Of a stretch of 64,000 bases of DNA, positions 19,099-31,458 are shown in pieces. Source of the stretch: Coralloluteibacterium stylophorae (GTDB taxonomy: Bacteria; Pseudomonadota; Gammaproteobacteria; Xanthomonadales; Xanthomonadaceae); NCBI RefSeq assembly GCF_018122625.2, contig NZ_JAGQFT020000006.1:186001-250000 (forward strand). Reading direction: 5' to 3'. The first letter of the stretch is position 1; every line of letters starts with the position of its first letter. The position numbers and the translations under genes are program-made. The notes under the pieces were generated by a model. That model was not told where the DNA came from, ran no database searches, and saw only the letters and a list, made by a program, of their open reading frames with translations.

Positions 19099-19778
19099 CC
19101 CGGACGCATCTCCGGCTGCAGGCGCCGCGCGCGCGCCGGCCGCGGGCGGATGCGCGCGAGGTCGCGGCGCTCGGCCTGCAGCAGGTAGGCCGCGCGCAGC
19201 GGCGGCAGCGCGCCGTGCTCGGGCGCGAGATGCGCCGCGCCGTCGCCGCGCCAGTACGGGCCGACGTAGCGGCGCGCGGTGACCTCCAGGTCCGCCGCCC
19301 GCATCAGGGTGCCCAGCGCGCGCGGATGCACCGCGGCGGGGCCGCGGCGGTCCCAGCGCAGCCGCACCGCGCTCCAGGGGTTGAGCACCACGACCAGGGC
19401 GGCGCCGCCCGGGCGCAGCACGCGACGGATCTCGCGCAGCAGCGCCGGCGCGTCCTGCGCGCTTTCCACGACGTGCGCGGCATACACGAGCGACAGGCTG
19501 CCGTCGCCGATCGGGAGCGCGTCCTCGCGGCAGCGCAGCGCACCGTCGAAGCCGCCGCGGCAGCGATCCAGTCGCAGCAGCGCGCCCAGACGCAGGTCCA
19601 GCGGCGGGTTCGGCAGGGCGCGTGCCGCCTGCAGGACGAGGCCGCCGTGGCCGCACAGCGCCGGCACGTGCGGCATGGCGTCGCGCTGGATCGCGGCCAT
19701 GAGGCTCAGTGCGGTGGGCTGCTCGAACCAGGCGTCCTCGGCAGGCTCGGGTTGACGTCCGAATCGGGGCGCGGGCAT
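19095..19778 (-). CDS. class I SAM-dependent methyltransferase-like protein
   Basis: A 227-residue protein with a methyltransferase-11-like core: [20 protein letters not shown] (motif II region) and [19 protein letters not shown] (motif III). A related gene commonly sits between gloB and rnhA in gammaproteobacteria. The glycine-rich motif I is weak here ([13 protein letters not shown]), so SAM use is probable rather than shown. Substrate unknown. Divergent from gloB, 34 bp apart. Confidence 0.75.
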   Translation of the reverse strand: MPAPRFGRQPEPAEDAWFEQPTALSLMAAIQRDAMPHVPALCGHGGLVLQAARALPNPPLDLRLGALLRLDRCRGGFDGALRCREDALPIGDGSLSLVYAAHVVESAQDAPALLREIRRVLRPGGAALVVVLNPWSAVRLRWDRRGPAAVHPRALGTLMRAADLEVTARRYVGPYWRGDGAAHLAPEHGALPPLRAAYLLQAERRDLARIRPRPARARRLQPEMRPG

Positions 19779-19812
19779 GGTCGCGATTTTGCGGCAATAC
19801 GCTGCGGACGTC

Positions 19813-20585
<773 letters not shown>

Positions 20586-20586
<1 letters not shown>

Positions 20587-21758
20587 TGCGGGCGCCGCGC
20601 CTGCTCGCCGCTGCGGGCACGGCCGTGGCCCTGGCCGCCTGCCAGAGCCTGTCGCCGCCCTCCGCACCGGATGCCCCCGAGCGCGGCACCGTGGCGAGCA
20701 GCCCGACGCCCAAGCGCGTGCCGCTGCGCACGACGCGCACCGCGCTGCCCGAGCTCGAGGCGGTGCAGGTCCGCACCGCCGGCGACGTCCTCGACCGCCT
20801 CACCGCACGCCTCGACGCGCCGGCCTGCGTCCGCGGCAGCCACAACAACCTCTGGCGCGAGCGCTACGCGGCCCAGCCGGACCGGTTCGCGGCGCGTGTC
20901 AAGCGCATTCTTCCGCTCCTCGACTACGTCATGGACGAGGTGGAAGCCGCCGACCTTCCGGGCGAGTTCGCGCTGATACCCGTCGTCGAGAGCTGGTACC
21001 GGCCGGATGCGCACGGCGCCGGCGGCAGCGGCGCACCGGCGGGCCTGTGGCAGATGATCCCGAGCACCGCCCGCCACCATGGCGTCACCATCACCCCGGG
21101 CTACGACGGCCGTTATTCACCGGTGGAGTCGACCCAGGCCGCGATCGCCTACCTCGACAGCCTGCACACCGAGTTCGGCGACTGGCGCGCGACGGTGATG
21201 GCCTACAACGCTGGCGAGGGACGGATGCGCCGGGCGCTGGCGAAGGATGCCCGGATCCACGGCGAGCGCCGTCGTCCCGGCGGTCTCGCCTCGCACACCT
21301 ACACCTACGTCGACAAGCTGCGCGCGCTGTCGTGTCTGATCGCGCAGCCGGAGAAGCAGGGCGTGGCGTTCGAGCGCGATGCGGTGATCGAGCCGCTCGC
21401 GGAAGTGACGCTGGCGCCGGGGACGCAGGACCTCGCCGCCGTCGCCGCCGCACTGGAACTCGAGTCCACCGCGCTGGCGGCACTCAATCCAGCCTACGCC
21501 GGCGGGCGCATCGGCGTGTCCGCGCCGCACGTGCTTCTCGTTCCCGCCCGCACCCGCTTGCGGTGGAATGGCCTGGCCTCGCTGCCATCGGCCTCACCGC
21601 CGGCGGCCGAGGCCGGCGAGTACATCGTCCGCAGCGGCGATACGCTGTCGGAAATCGCACAGCGGCACGGGCTGGACCTGTCGCAGCTGCTGCGCTGGAA
21701 CCAGCTCTCGCGCAGCGCGGTCCTGCAGCCCGGCCAGTCGATCAAGCTCACGCAGTAG
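20586..21758 (+). CDS. mltD: membrane-bound lytic murein transglycosylase D with LysM
   Basis: A 390-residue lipoprotein (signal peptide with lipobox LAAC near residue 19). The SLT domain has catalytic Glu in PVVESWYRP, then [14 protein letters not shown] and [12 protein letters not shown]-terminal LysM repeat ([20 protein letters not shown]) binds peptidoglycan. It cleaves glycan strands from the outer-membrane side. It has one clear LysM rather than several. The start overlaps the gloB stop (TGATG). Confidence 0.92.
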
Positions 21759-21961
<203 letters not shown>

Positions 21962-23926
21962 TCAGCGCAGGCGGTCGGGGTGGGTGCTCACCCTGTACTG
22001 CCGGCGCAGCGCCTCGAGATAGGCGCGGACTTCCACCGCGCCGTACGCGCCGGCGAGCTGGTTGCGCAGCATGTCACGCATCGGTCCCTGGATGGCGGAC
22101 AGGTCGCCGGCGCCGACTTCGGTCACGCCGACCACGGCGTAGCGGTCGCCGACACGGGCCAGGCCGTAGCTCGCCGCACCCTCCTCCGGCTTGGGCAGGT
22201 CGAACGCGGCCCGCACCAGCTCCGGCGCCGGCGACGCGGCCGAGCGGCCGACATCGTCCGCCTCCTGCAGTGCCAGGCCTTCGGCCTCCGCCAGGGCGGG
22301 CAGGTCCGCGCCCTCCTGCGCGCGCGCCAGCAGGGCCTCGGCACGCGCCTGCGCCGCCTCCGCCCGTCGCTCGGCGAGCAGATCGTCCTGGACCTGCTCA
22401 CGGATCTGCTCGAGCGGGCGTGGCGTCGCCGGCTTCTGGTCGCGCACGCGCACCAGGACGATGTGCTGCGGACCGAGCTCGATCGGGTCGCTCACCTGCC
22501 CCTGCAGGCCGGCCTCCGAGAACGCCGCCTGCTGCACGTCGGCATTCGCGGCGATGCCTTCGCCTTCGCCACGCGCGAACAGCGGCGTCGTCTGCAGCTT
22601 CACGCCGGCTTCGGCCGCGGCCGGCGCCAGGCTGCCGGGGTCCTGGTACACCTGGTCCATGAGCCGCCCGCTGAGTTCGCTGAAGGCCTGCTGCCGCGCC
22701 TGGGTCACCGCCTCGCTGGCGAGGCTGTCGCGGACCTCATCGAACGACTCGCGGTCGCCCTCGCGGACCTCGCGCAGCTGGATGACGTGCCAGCCTTCGG
22801 CGGTGCGCACGGGATCGCTGACCTGGCCGGGCTCGAGCGCGAACAGCGCATCGTCGAACGACGCCTCGGCGATGCCGCGTTCCAGCCAGCCCAGGTCGCC
22901 ACCGGCGGCCTTCGAGCCCAGATCGTCCGACGCCTCGCGCGCCAGCGCCGCGAAGTCCGCACCTTCGGCGCGCGCCTGTTCGGCCAGCGCCGCCGCCTCG
23001 CCGCGCGCGGCGTCCTCCGCGGCGGCGTCCGCGTCGGCGGGCACCGCGACCAGGATGTGCGACACCAGGCGCTGGTCGGCCTCGACGAAGCGCCCGGACT
23101 CCTCCTCATAGCGCTGGCGCAACTCGTCCTCGCCCGGCACCGCCGGCTCCGGCAGCGTCGAGCCGTCGATTTCGACGTACTCCAGCGCGACCCGGGCCGG
23201 CTGCATGTAGCGGTCGGCATGGGCGTCGTAGAAGGAGGCGACATCCTCCGCGGACGGTGCCGGCACCTCTTCTCCGGCCGCGACCTCGACCCACTGCAGG
23301 TCGCGCTGCTGGCCGCTGATGCGCAGGAAGTCCTCGGCCTGGCCGGCGTCGACCAGCGTCGTCCGCGAGATCTCGCTGGGCAGCAGCTGCACCTGCAGGT
23401 CCTCGCGCACGCTGCGCTCGAAGCCGAGCGGCGTCATGCCCGCGCCCATCAGGGCCATGCGGTACTGATTGGAATCGAACCTGCCGTCGATCTGGAACAC
23501 GACCTCGTTGGCGATCTGCTCGCGCACCAGCGCATCCGGCACCAGCAGTCGGCGGCGCTCGACCTCGAGGCGCAGCAGCTGCTCGTCGACCACGCGCTCG
23601 AGCAACTGCAGCCGGGTGTCGTCGCTGTCGAACTGGCGCGGGTCGAAGCGCTCGCCCATCTGCTGCTGCATCTGCTGCCGATAGGTCTGGTAGCGGCGCT
23701 GGAAATCCTGCTGCGACACCTCGCGCTGCTCCCACAGCAGGCTGAGCGGCCACGCGTGGGGAGCGGACGGCCACCACTCCGGCGGTGCCTCGACGCGTGC
23801 GACCGAGGTATCCCCCGCCCCCGAGACGTAACTCTGGAGCCCGACGAAGGCGAACGGGATGATCAGCAGGCCGATGATGACGACGGCGACCCAGCCGGTC
23901 GTCTTCTCGCGGAGCTTCTGCAGCAT
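21962..23926 (-). CDS. ppiD: periplasmic folding chaperone PpiD (SurA-N/parvulin)
   Basis: A 654-residue inner-membrane-anchored protein. One N-terminal membrane segment (VAVVIIGLLIIPFAFVGL) is followed by a SurA_N-like region, a parvulin domain near residues 270-370 (LVSHILVAVP, GGDLGWLERG, VRTAEGWHVIQL) and a second, degenerate parvulin-like region. PpiD sits at the SecYEG exit and helps fold secreted proteins. The order lon-hupB-(tRNAs)-ppiD matches other gammaproteobacteria. Confidence 0.93.
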   Translation of the reverse strand: MLQKLREKTTGWVAVVIIGLLIIPFAFVGLQSYVSGAGDTSVARVEAPPEWWPSAPHAWPLSLLWEQREVSQQDFQRRYQTYRQQMQQQMGERFDPRQFDSDDTRLQLLERVVDEQLLRLEVERRRLLVPDALVREQIANEVVFQIDGRFDSNQYRMALMGAGMTPLGFERSVREDLQVQLLPSEISRTTLVDAGQAEDFLRISGQQRDLQWVEVAAGEEVPAPSAEDVASFYDAHADRYMQPARVALEYVEIDGSTLPEPAVPGEDELRQRYEEESGRFVEADQRLVSHILVAVPADADAAAEDAARGEAAALAEQARAEGADFAALAREASDDLGSKAAGGDLGWLERGIAEASFDDALFALEPGQVSDPVRTAEGWHVIQLREVREGDRESFDEVRDSLASEAVTQARQQAFSELSGRLMDQVYQDPGSLAPAAAEAGVKLQTTPLFARGEGEGIAANADVQQAAFSEAGLQGQVSDPIELGPQHIVLVRVRDQKPATPRPLEQIREQVQDDLLAERRAEAAQARAEALLARAQEGADLPALAEAEGLALQEADDVGRSAASPAPELVRAAFDLPKPEEGAASYGLARVGDRYAVVGVTEVGAGDLSAIQGPMRDMLRNQLAGAYGAVEVRAYLEALRRQYRVSTHPDRLR

Positions 23927-24004
23927 GTGTTGACGCGCCGGTAACGAAACGGAACTGGCGATTCTAGCGCACCGCCGGGCCTGCCCGCGCGGCAGGCGCC
24001 AACG

Positions 24005-24030
24005 AAAAAGGCGCCCTTTCGGGGCGCCTT
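24005..24030 (-). terminator. rho-independent terminator after the tRNA-Asp/Val cluster
   Basis: AAGGCGCC and GGCGCCTT form an 8-bp stem. On the minus strand it is followed by a T-run (complement of the A-run at 24005-24009). It lies 12 nt past the second tRNA-Asp and upstream of ppiD. Confidence 0.85.
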
Positions 24031-24041
24031 CTCGACAACTA

Positions 24042-24118
24042 TGGCGGAGTGGACGGGACTCGAACCCGCGACCCCCGGCGTGACAGGCCGGTATTCTAAC
24101 CGACTGAACTACCACTCC
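24042..24118 (-). tRNA. tRNA-Asp(GTC), copy 2
   Basis: A 77-nt gene with CCA. Minus-strand acceptor GGAGTGG pairs with CCACTCC; anticodon loop CTGTCAC (GTC). It is identical to the copy at 24220-24296. Confidence 0.96.
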
Positions 24119-24219
24119 GCGTCGGTACTGCCACCGGCCTGCGCCGGCTTCTGGTGCTGCTTCGACGATGCGCCTCCGGCGCTTCATCGAGTAGGACGCC
24201 ATGAGGACGTCCCCGTAGG

Positions 24220-24296
24220 TGGCGGAGTGGACGGGACTCGAACCCGCGACCCCCGGCGTGACAGGCCGGTATTCTAACCGACTGAACTACCACTCC
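24220..24296 (-). tRNA. tRNA-Asp(GTC), copy 1
   Basis: A 77-nt gene identical to the copy 178 bp away, including CCA and a few flanking bases, indicating a tandem duplication. Probably one transcript with tRNA-Val upstream. Confidence 0.96.
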
Positions 24297-24342
24297 GCGC
24301 TTGAGGTATTGCCCGTCGGCCGCAGCCGACGGTCCTGCATCT

Positions 24343-24417
24343 TGGTGGGCGCTGAGGGTTTCGAACCCCCGACCCTCGCCTTGTAAGGGCGACGCTCTAC
24401 CGCTGAGCTAAGCGCCC
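24343..24417 (-). tRNA. tRNA-Val(TAC)
   Basis: A 75-nt gene with CCA. Acceptor GGGCGCT pairs with AGCGCCC; anticodon loop TTACAAG gives TAC (reads GUA/GUG). It lies just downstream of hupB and is first of a Val-Asp-Asp tRNA cluster. Confidence 0.96.
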
Positions 24418-24430
24418 TGAGCGAAGTTGA

Positions 24431-24703
24431 TCAGTTTACAGCGTCCTTGAGGGCTTTGCCAGCCTTGAAGGCGGGGTTCTTCGACGCCTTGATCTTGATC
24501 GTCTCGCCGGTCTGCGGATTGCGGCCGGTACGTGCGGCACGCTTGCGTGCCTCGAAGGTGCCGAAACCGACCAGCGTCACCGTCTCGCCCTTCTTGAGCG
24601 CCTTGGTCACCGTGGCGACGAATGCATCGATGGCACGGCCGGCGTCCGCCTTGGAGAGATCGGCGCTCTTGCAGATGCTGTCGATGAGCTCGGACTTGTT
24701 CAT
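24431..24703 (-). CDS. hupB: DNA-binding protein HU-beta
   Basis: A 90-residue HU protein: [10 protein letters not shown] start, [20 protein letters not shown] with the DNA-binding arm, and [13 protein letters not shown] end. It bends and compacts DNA as a dimer. The position after lon is the normal one (lon-hupB). Its start codon is preceded by AGGAGTCAAAAGA. Confidence 0.97.
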   Translation of the reverse strand: MNKSELIDSICKSADLSKADAGRAIDAFVATVTKALKKGETVTLVGFGTFEARKRAARTGRNPQTGETIKIKASKNPAFKAGKALKDAVN

Positions 24704-24865
24704 TCTTTTGACTCCTGCGCGAGGTGGGCCCGCGATGTGTTTTGGGAACCGGTGGTGGCCTGCAAACGACATCCCCCGAGGGCCACCGGATCGACTGGAA
24801 TCGCCTGCCGCGACCGGCCTGCGATTGCGGGCGATTTATAGCAGCGTCCCCACTACCCCGCAACC

Positions 24866-24890
24866 GAAAAACCGCGCCGTGGCGCGGTTT
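24866..24890 (-). terminator. rho-independent terminator of lon
   Basis: AAACCGCGCC and GGCGCGGTTT form a perfect 10-bp stem with a 2-nt GT gap, so the apical pair must open. The A-run on its left makes a T-run on the minus strand. It lies 41 bp past the lon stop and separates lon from hupB. Confidence 0.8.
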
Positions 24891-24930
24891 CCGGAGCGTC
24901 GGGAGCGCTTGACTTCGCGCGCGGAACGCG

Positions 24931-27378
24931 TCAGTGCGGACGCACGTTCGCCTGCGGATCGGAGGTACCGCCTTCGCCCTCGACGACCGCTTCCGCATCC
25001 TGTCCGGCGGACTTCTCCACCGGGCGCAGCGGACGCTCGAGCGCGATGTCGAGCACCTGGTCGATCCACTTCACCGGGATGATCTCCAGCCCCTGGGTGA
25101 CGTTCTTCGGGATGTCGGCCAGGTCCTTCTGGTTCTCGTCGGGAATGATCACCGTGCGGATGCCGCCGCGCAGCGCGGCGAGCAGCTTCTCCTTCAGTCC
25201 GCCGATCGGCAGCACGCGACCGCGCAAAGTGATCTCGCCGGTCATCGCCACGTCCGCGCGCACCGGGACCTTGGACAGCACCGACACCAGCGCGGTGACC
25301 ATGCCGATGCCCGCGCTCGGACCGTCCTTCGGGGTCGCCCCCTCGGGCACGTGCACGTGGGTGTCGTTGTGGCGATGGAACTCGACGTCCAGGCCGAAGC
25401 GCTCCGCGCGCGAGCGCACCACCGACAGCGCTGCCGACACCGATTCCTTCATGACGTCGCCGAGCTGGCCGGTGACGATGAGGTTGCCCTTGCCGGGAAC
25501 GAGCGTCGCCTCGATCTGCAGCAGGTCGCCGCCGACCTCGGTCCACGCCAGCCCGGTGACCTGGCCGATCTCGTTCTCCTGCTCGGCGCGACCGAAGTCG
25601 TAGCGCCGCACGCCGAGGTACCTGTCCAGGTTCTTGGACGTCACCTGCACCGTGCCGGATTTCGCCTTCGCCTTCTTCAGCGCCTCCGGGCCGGCCAGCG
25701 CCAGCTCCTTGACCACCTTGCGGCAGATCTTGGAGATCTCCCGTTCCAGGTTGCGCACGCCGGACTCGCGCGTGTAGTAGCGCACGATGTCGCGCAGCGC
25801 GGAGTCGGCGATCCTGAGCTCCTCCGGCTTGAGGCCGTTGCTCTTGACCTGCTTGGGCACGAGGTAGCGCGTGGCGATGTTGAGCTTCTCGTCCTCGGTG
25901 TAGCCGGGGATGCGGATGACCTCCATGCGGTCGAGCAGCGGCCCCGGAATGTTCAGCGAGTTCGCCGTGGCGATGAACATCACCTCCGACAGATCGAGAT
26001 CGACCTCGAGGTAGTGGTCGTTGAAGCTGTTGTTCTGCTCCGGGTCCAGCACCTCCAGCAGCGCCGAGGACGGATCGCCGCGGAAGTCCATCGCCATCTT
26101 GTCGATCTCGTCGAGCATGAACAGCGCGTTCTTGCTGCCGACCTTCGACAGGTTCTGCACCACCCGCCCCGGCATCGAACCGATGTAGGTGCGCCGATGG
26201 CCGCGGATCTCGGCTTCGTCGCGCACGCCGCCGAGCGCCATGCGCACGAACTTGCGGTTGGTCGCCTTGGCGATCGACTGGCCGAGCGAGGTCTTGCCGA
26301 CGCCGGGCGGACCGACCAGGCACAGGATCGGCCCCTTCATCTGCTTCACCCGCGACTGCACGGCGAGGTACTCGAGGATGCGGTCCTTGACCTTCTCCAG
26401 ACCGTAGTGGTCGGCATCCAGCACGTCCTGCGCCGCCTTGAGATCGCGCCGTACCTTGGTGCGCTTCTTCCAGGGCACGCCGACCAGCCAGTCGATGTAG
26501 TTGCGCACGACGGTCGCCTCGGCGGACATCGGCGACATCTGCTTGAGCTTGTTGAGCTCGGTGCGCGCCTTGGTCTCGACGTCCTTGGGCATGCCTGCCC
26601 CGGCGATCTTGCGCGCGAGCTCCTCGAGCTCGTTCGGCGCGTCCTCGAGCTCGCCGAGCTCCTTCTGGATCGCCTTCATCTGCTCGTTGAGGTAGTACTC
26701 GCGCTGCGACTTCTCCATCTGCGACTTGACCCGGCCGCGGATGCGCTTCTCCAGCTGCTGCACGTCGATCTCGCCGTCGACGAAGCCGATCAGCATTTCC
26801 AGGCGGGCCCCGACCTCGAGCGTCTCCAGCAGGGTCTGCTTGTCCGCCAGGCGGATGCCGAGATGGGCGGCGATGGTGTCGGCAAGGCGGCTCGGGTCCT
26901 CGATGCCCGACAGCGTCGCCAGAAGCTCCGGCGGGAGCTTGCGGTTCATCTTCACGTACTGCTCGAACAGCGACATCAGCGAGCGGACGGTGACCTCGAT
27001 CTCGCGCTCGTCGCGCTCGTAGTCCGACTCGACCTGGCGACCCGACGCGGTCAGCGCGCCCTCGCGCTCGCCGAAACCGTCGAGCACCACGCGCTCGCTG
27101 CCCTCGACCAGCACCTTGATGGTGCCGTCGGGCAGCTTCAGCAGCTGCAGCACCTGGGCGAGCGTGCCCACGCGGAACAGGTCCGCGGCCTGCGGGTCGT
27201 CGGTCTCCGGGCTCTGCTGCGCGACGAGCAGGATCTGCTTGTCGGCATCCATGGCCATGTCGAGCGCCTTGATCGACTTCTCGCGACCCACGAACAGCGG
27301 GATGACCATGTGCGGGTACACGACGACATCGCGCAGCGGCAGCACCGGCAGGTCGAGCGCTTCGTTCTGCTTTTGCAT
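24931..27378 (-). CDS. lon: ATP-dependent protease La (Lon)
   Basis: An 815-residue LonA protease: N-terminal substrate domain ([20 protein letters not shown]), AAA+ domain with Walker [14 protein letters not shown] and Walker [12 protein letters not shown], and a C-terminal protease domain with catalytic Ser in [11 protein letters not shown] and Lys in [14 protein letters not shown]. It degrades damaged and regulatory proteins. The start ATG 27378 has GGAGTCCCAG upstream. Confidence 0.97.
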   Translation of the reverse strand: MQKQNEALDLPVLPLRDVVVYPHMVIPLFVGREKSIKALDMAMDADKQILLVAQQSPETDDPQAADLFRVGTLAQVLQLLKLPDGTIKVLVEGSERVVLDGFGEREGALTASGRQVESDYERDEREIEVTVRSLMSLFEQYVKMNRKLPPELLATLSGIEDPSRLADTIAAHLGIRLADKQTLLETLEVGARLEMLIGFVDGEIDVQQLEKRIRGRVKSQMEKSQREYYLNEQMKAIQKELGELEDAPNELEELARKIAGAGMPKDVETKARTELNKLKQMSPMSAEATVVRNYIDWLVGVPWKKRTKVRRDLKAAQDVLDADHYGLEKVKDRILEYLAVQSRVKQMKGPILCLVGPPGVGKTSLGQSIAKATNRKFVRMALGGVRDEAEIRGHRRTYIGSMPGRVVQNLSKVGSKNALFMLDEIDKMAMDFRGDPSSALLEVLDPEQNNSFNDHYLEVDLDLSEVMFIATANSLNIPGPLLDRMEVIRIPGYTEDEKLNIATRYLVPKQVKSNGLKPEELRIADSALRDIVRYYTRESGVRNLEREISKICRKVVKELALAGPEALKKAKAKSGTVQVTSKNLDRYLGVRRYDFGRAEQENEIGQVTGLAWTEVGGDLLQIEATLVPGKGNLIVTGQLGDVMKESVSAALSVVRSRAERFGLDVEFHRHNDTHVHVPEGATPKDGPSAGIGMVTALVSVLSKVPVRADVAMTGEITLRGRVLPIGGLKEKLLAALRGGIRTVIIPDENQKDLADIPKNVTQGLEIIPVKWIDQVLDIALERPLRPVEKSAGQDAEAVVEGEGGTSDPQANVRPH

Positions 27379-27587
27379 CTGGGACTCCTGATTGGTGCGC
27401 GGCCGATGCGGAGGGACGGCGGGCCGCGCGGCGCGAAGCGCCACTGGCGGGGAGATGGGGGCGGCGGCCCACCACGCAAGATGGAGACTGACGCGCGCGG
27501 TCGGTCCGCGACAAGCGCATTCATGTCGCGCCGGCGTGAGGCGCCGCCGGCGCTTCCCCAGGCGGCCGCGCAAGCGCCGGCCACGCA

Positions 27588-27621
27588 AAGAAAAAGGCCG
27601 CCGCCCTGGGGCGACGGCCTT
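27588..27621 (-). terminator. rho-independent terminator of clpX
   Basis: AAGGCCGCCGCC and GGCGACGGCCTT pair around a short loop with one mismatch. On the minus strand a T-run follows (complement of AAAGAAAAA). It lies 29 bp past the clpX stop. The remaining ~200 bp up to lon hold the lon leader; I see no other gene there. Confidence 0.85.
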
Positions 27622-27649
27622 CCGGTTCGTCCGGACCGTTCGTCGGCGC

Positions 27650-28933
<1,284 letters not shown>

Positions 28934-29036
28934 CGCACGTAGCCCCGCTGGTGATGGTTCGGTCTGGAGGGTAGCACAGGCCCCACGGCGCTCCGCCGCG
29001 GGGCTGCGAGGGGCATCACGCCCATTGCGAGCTGGT

Positions 29037-29660
29037 TCAAGCCGGGGTCACGCTCTCGTCCTGGCGGCGCTCGATCACCGAGTCGACCAGGCCGTATTCC
29101 TTCGCCGCGTCGGCGCTGAGGAAGCGGTCGCGGTCGGTGTCCCTGGCGATCTGCTCGATGTCCTGCCCGGTGTGCTGGGCGAGGATGGCATTGAGCTTCT
29201 CGCGCAGGGTCAGGATCTCGCGCGCGTGGATGTCGATGTCGCTGGCCTGGCCCTGGAAGCCGCCGAGCGGCTGGTGAATCATCACCCGCGAATGCGGCAG
29301 GGCGTGACGCTTGCCGGCGGCGCCGGAGGCGAGCAGCAGCGCACCCATGCTCGCCGCCTGGCCGATGCAGATCGTGCTCACGTCCGGCTTGATGAACTGC
29401 ATGGTGTCGTAGATCGCCATGCCGGCCGTGACCACGCCGCCGGGCGAGTTGATGTAGAGGCTGATGTCCTTGTCGGGATTGTCGGCCTCGAGGAACAGCA
29501 TCTGCGCGACGATCACGTTGGCCACGTGGTCGTCGACCGGGCCCACCAGGAAGATCACGCGCTCCTTGAGCAGGCGCGAATAGATGTCGTAGGCGCGCTC
29601 GCCGCGGCTGGTCTGCTCGACCACCATCGGCACCAGGTTCAGGGCCTTGGGGGGAATCAT
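29037..29660 (-). CDS. clpP: ATP-dependent Clp protease proteolytic subunit ClpP
   Basis: A 207-residue serine peptidase with catalytic Ser in [14 protein letters not shown], His in [10 protein letters not shown] and Asp in the DTDRDRFL region. It forms the barrel that degrades substrates handed over by ClpX. A GC-rich stem-loop without a T-run (about 28980-29006) lies between its stop and clpX. Confidence 0.97.
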   Translation of the reverse strand: MIPPKALNLVPMVVEQTSRGERAYDIYSRLLKERVIFLVGPVDDHVANVIVAQMLFLEADNPDKDISLYINSPGGVVTAGMAIYDTMQFIKPDVSTICIGQAASMGALLLASGAAGKRHALPHSRVMIHQPLGGFQGQASDIDIHAREILTLREKLNAILAQHTGQDIEQIARDTDRDRFLSADAAKEYGLVDSVIERRQDESVTPA

Positions 29661-29737
29661 GTCGTTCGTCGCTCCGGTTGGGGATGACCAGCCCTGGCGG
29701 CACCGGCCGGGATGGCCGGCACCGCGGATGCGACACC

Positions 29738-31033
29738 TTACTGCGGGCGCATCAGCTCGTCGAAGCTCAGCGTCTGCTCGGTGACGTCGGCATGCTCGGC
29801 GACCCAGTCGACCACCTGCTCCTCCATCACCCGCGTCTGCAGGCTGGACATCAGCTGGGGGTCCTGACGGTAGAGTTCAACGACCTGCTGCGGCTCTTCG
29901 TAGGTCGAGGCGATCAGACTCAGCGTCTCGCTGACGCGCTTGGGGTCGAGCCGCAGGGCGTTCTGCTGCGCGATCTCGCCGAGGATCATGCCCGCGGCCA
30001 CGCGACGCTGCGCCGCCTTCAGGAAGTTCTCGTGGGAGATCTTCTCGCCCTGACGCCCGCGCTGCGCGGCCTGCTGCTCGGCCTGGCGCGCCATGCCGCG
30101 CGCCTCGGACTCGATCAGGCGCGGCGGGAACTCGACGTTGCCGAAGTTCTCGACCAGCTTCTCGACCACCTCGGCGCGCAGGCGGTTCATCAGCGCGCCC
30201 TTCAGCTCGCGCTCCAGGTTCGCGCGCACGTCCTTGCGGAACTGCTCGATGTCGCCGGACTTGATGCCGAAGCTGCGGATGAACTCCTCGTCCACGGCGG
30301 GAAGGTCGGGCTCCGACACCTGGTCGACCTTCACGTGCACGGTCGCGGTCTTGCCGGCGAGCTCGGGAACGCGCCAGTCGGCCGGGAACTCGACGCTGGC
30401 ATCGGCCTCGTCGCCTGCCTTCAGGCCACGGATCGCCGCTTCCATCGCCGGCAGGAGCACGCCCGAGCCGAGGATGGTGGTACCGCGCTCGGCGCCTTCC
30501 GGCGGCAGGCGCACGTCGCCGGTGCTCGCGCTGCTCTCGATCTGGACCAGGTCGCCGTCCTGCACGGCGCGCTCGACCTGCTTCCAGCTGCGGCGCTGCA
30601 GACGCAGGGTCTCGATCATCTGGTCGACGTCGGCGTCGCTGACGCTGGCCGTCGGCCGGGTCACGGCGACCTTGCTCACGTCGATCGCGCCGAGATCCGG
30701 AATCACCTCGAAGGTCGCGGTGTAGCGGATCTCCTGGTCGGTGTCGGTCGCCTTCTCGATCTGCGGCGCGGCGGCGGGACGCAGCTGCTGCTGGGCCAGT
30801 GCCTCGTTGAGGCTCTCGCGGACGATCTCGCCCAGCGTCTCGGCGCGCACCTGCTTGCCGTAACGCTGCTCGATCACCTTCTGCGGCACCTTGCCCGGGC
30901 GGAAGCCCTTGATGCGCGCCGAGCGCGCCATGTCGCGCAGACGCGAGCCGACCTGCGACTGCAGGCGCTCGCCCGGCAGGCTGACGGTGAGACGGCGTTC
31001 GTGGTTACCGACCTGTTCGACCGAGACTTCCAT
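29738..31033 (-). CDS. tig: trigger factor (ribosome-associated chaperone/PPIase)
   Basis: A 431-residue protein. The N-terminal ribosome-binding signature is [17 protein letters not shown], followed by a FKBP-like middle domain ([18 protein letters not shown]...[15 protein letters not shown]) and a helical C-terminal chaperone domain. It holds nascent chains at the ribosome exit. Start ATG 31033. This is the last host gene before the prophage; the insertion leaves it intact with its ~110-bp leader. Confidence 0.96.
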   Translation of the reverse strand: MEVSVEQVGNHERRLTVSLPGERLQSQVGSRLRDMARSARIKGFRPGKVPQKVIEQRYGKQVRAETLGEIVRESLNEALAQQQLRPAAAPQIEKATDTDQEIRYTATFEVIPDLGAIDVSKVAVTRPTASVSDADVDQMIETLRLQRRSWKQVERAVQDGDLVQIESSASTGDVRLPPEGAERGTTILGSGVLLPAMEAAIRGLKAGDEADASVEFPADWRVPELAGKTATVHVKVDQVSEPDLPAVDEEFIRSFGIKSGDIEQFRKDVRANLERELKGALMNRLRAEVVEKLVENFGNVEFPPRLIESEARGMARQAEQQAAQRGRQGEKISHENFLKAAQRRVAAGMILGEIAQQNALRLDPKRVSETLSLIASTYEEPQQVVELYRQDPQLMSSLQTRVMEEQVVDWVAEHADVTEQTLSFDELMRPQ

Positions 31034-31098
31034 TGCATGCTCCTGACCGCGCTGGACGCGGGACCCGTTCTTCAACCCGGCGCCGATCGCCCGGGCAC

Positions 31099-31142
31099 AA
31101 AAAAACCCGCGGAGGTCGGTCGCCCCGCACCCCGCAAGACCT
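31099..31142 (-). terminator. possible terminator downstream of tRNA-Leu
   Basis: On the minus strand a GC-rich stretch with a weak stem (GCGGGG with CCTCCGC, or GAGGTC with GACCTC) is followed by GGG and seven Ts. It probably ended the tRNA-Leu transcript before phage insertion. The stem is imperfect. Confidence 0.45.
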
Positions 31143-31145
31143 CGC

Positions 31146-31201
31146 TGGTGCGAAAGGAGAGACTCGAACTCTCACGGGTTTCCCCACTGGAACCTAAATC
31201 C
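31146..31201 (-). other. attL: 3' fragment of tRNA-Leu(UAG)
   Basis: Read on the minus strand, this 56-nt piece holds the anticodon loop TTTAGGT (anticodon TAG), the TCCAG stem half, the variable arm, the T-arm GAGAGTTCGAGTCTCTC, the acceptor half and CCA. The base pairing needed on the 5' side breaks off at GGA: the next bases (CC instead of CT) and everything further are phage-like. So the D-arm and 5' acceptor are missing. The intact tRNA is expected at the other prophage end. Confidence 0.88.
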
Positions 31202-31240
31202 GGGGGAAACGAACCGCCAATCATACGCTTACGCGGCCTA

Positions 31241-31290
31241 GTGACGCAACGGGTGACGTAGAGGTGACATGAGGTGACGCGGCAGGTGAC
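31241..31290 (+). repeat. five GTGAC direct repeats at helical spacing next to attL
   Basis: GTGAC occurs at 31241, 31253, 31264, 31274 and 31286, that is at steps of 12, 11, 10 and 12 bp, all in one orientation. An inverted GTCAC lies at 31352. The array sits 40 bp from the att core and 6 bp before the first phage promoter. It could be integrase arm-type sites, an excisionase site, or an operator for the polymerase gene. Confidence 0.7.
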
Positions 31291-31295
31291 ACGCA

Positions 31296-31319
31296 CAATT
31301 AGTGCTTGCTCGTGATGGA
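31296..31319 (+). promoter_or_regulatory. phage RNA polymerase promoter 1
   Basis: The motif CAATTAGTGCT, two variable bases, then CTCGTGATGGA. Two further copies are at 33528 and 43730 (22 and 21 of 24 positions equal to this one). Length and layout resemble T7-type promoters, whose 3' half is CTCACTATAGGGA. Initiation probably falls on the GG near the right end. It drives the RNA polymerase gene itself, an autocatalytic loop. Confidence 0.75.
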
Positions 31320-31410
31320 CCTCCTCCGCCCTCCCCTGTGGTGTACCTTTAGTCACCCTACAAGAGACCTACAGAACCCCTAGGTCTCCCAAGGAACCCA
31401 ATTCGACCGT

Positions 31411-31430
31411 GGCCCCTCTTCGGAGGGGCT
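31411..31430 (+). terminator. UUCG-capped hairpin in the RNA polymerase leader
   Basis: GCCCCTC and GAGGGGC form a perfect 7-bp stem (plus a G:U) around the very stable TTCG tetraloop. TTTT follows 8 nt later. It may be a weak terminator/attenuator or a processing or stability element in the leader of the RNA polymerase mRNA. Confidence 0.6.
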
Positions 31431-31440
31431 GCGCCTCGTT

Positions 31441-31458
31441 TTGTCTAGTCAATCCCAC
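31441..31458 (+). repeat. 18-bp direct repeat, left copy (RNA polymerase gene flank)
   Basis: TTGTCTAGTCAATCCCAC here and TTGCCTAGTCAATCCCAC at 33892-33909 differ at one position. They flank the RNA polymerase gene exactly; the right copy contains its stop codon. Role unknown. Confidence 0.8.

Noticed and set aside
31299-31360. Host sigma70 promoter for the phage RNA polymerase
   Set aside because: TTGCTC near 31306 has no acceptable -10 box at the right distance; TACCTTT at ~31345 is too far and weak. Not enough to call a promoter.
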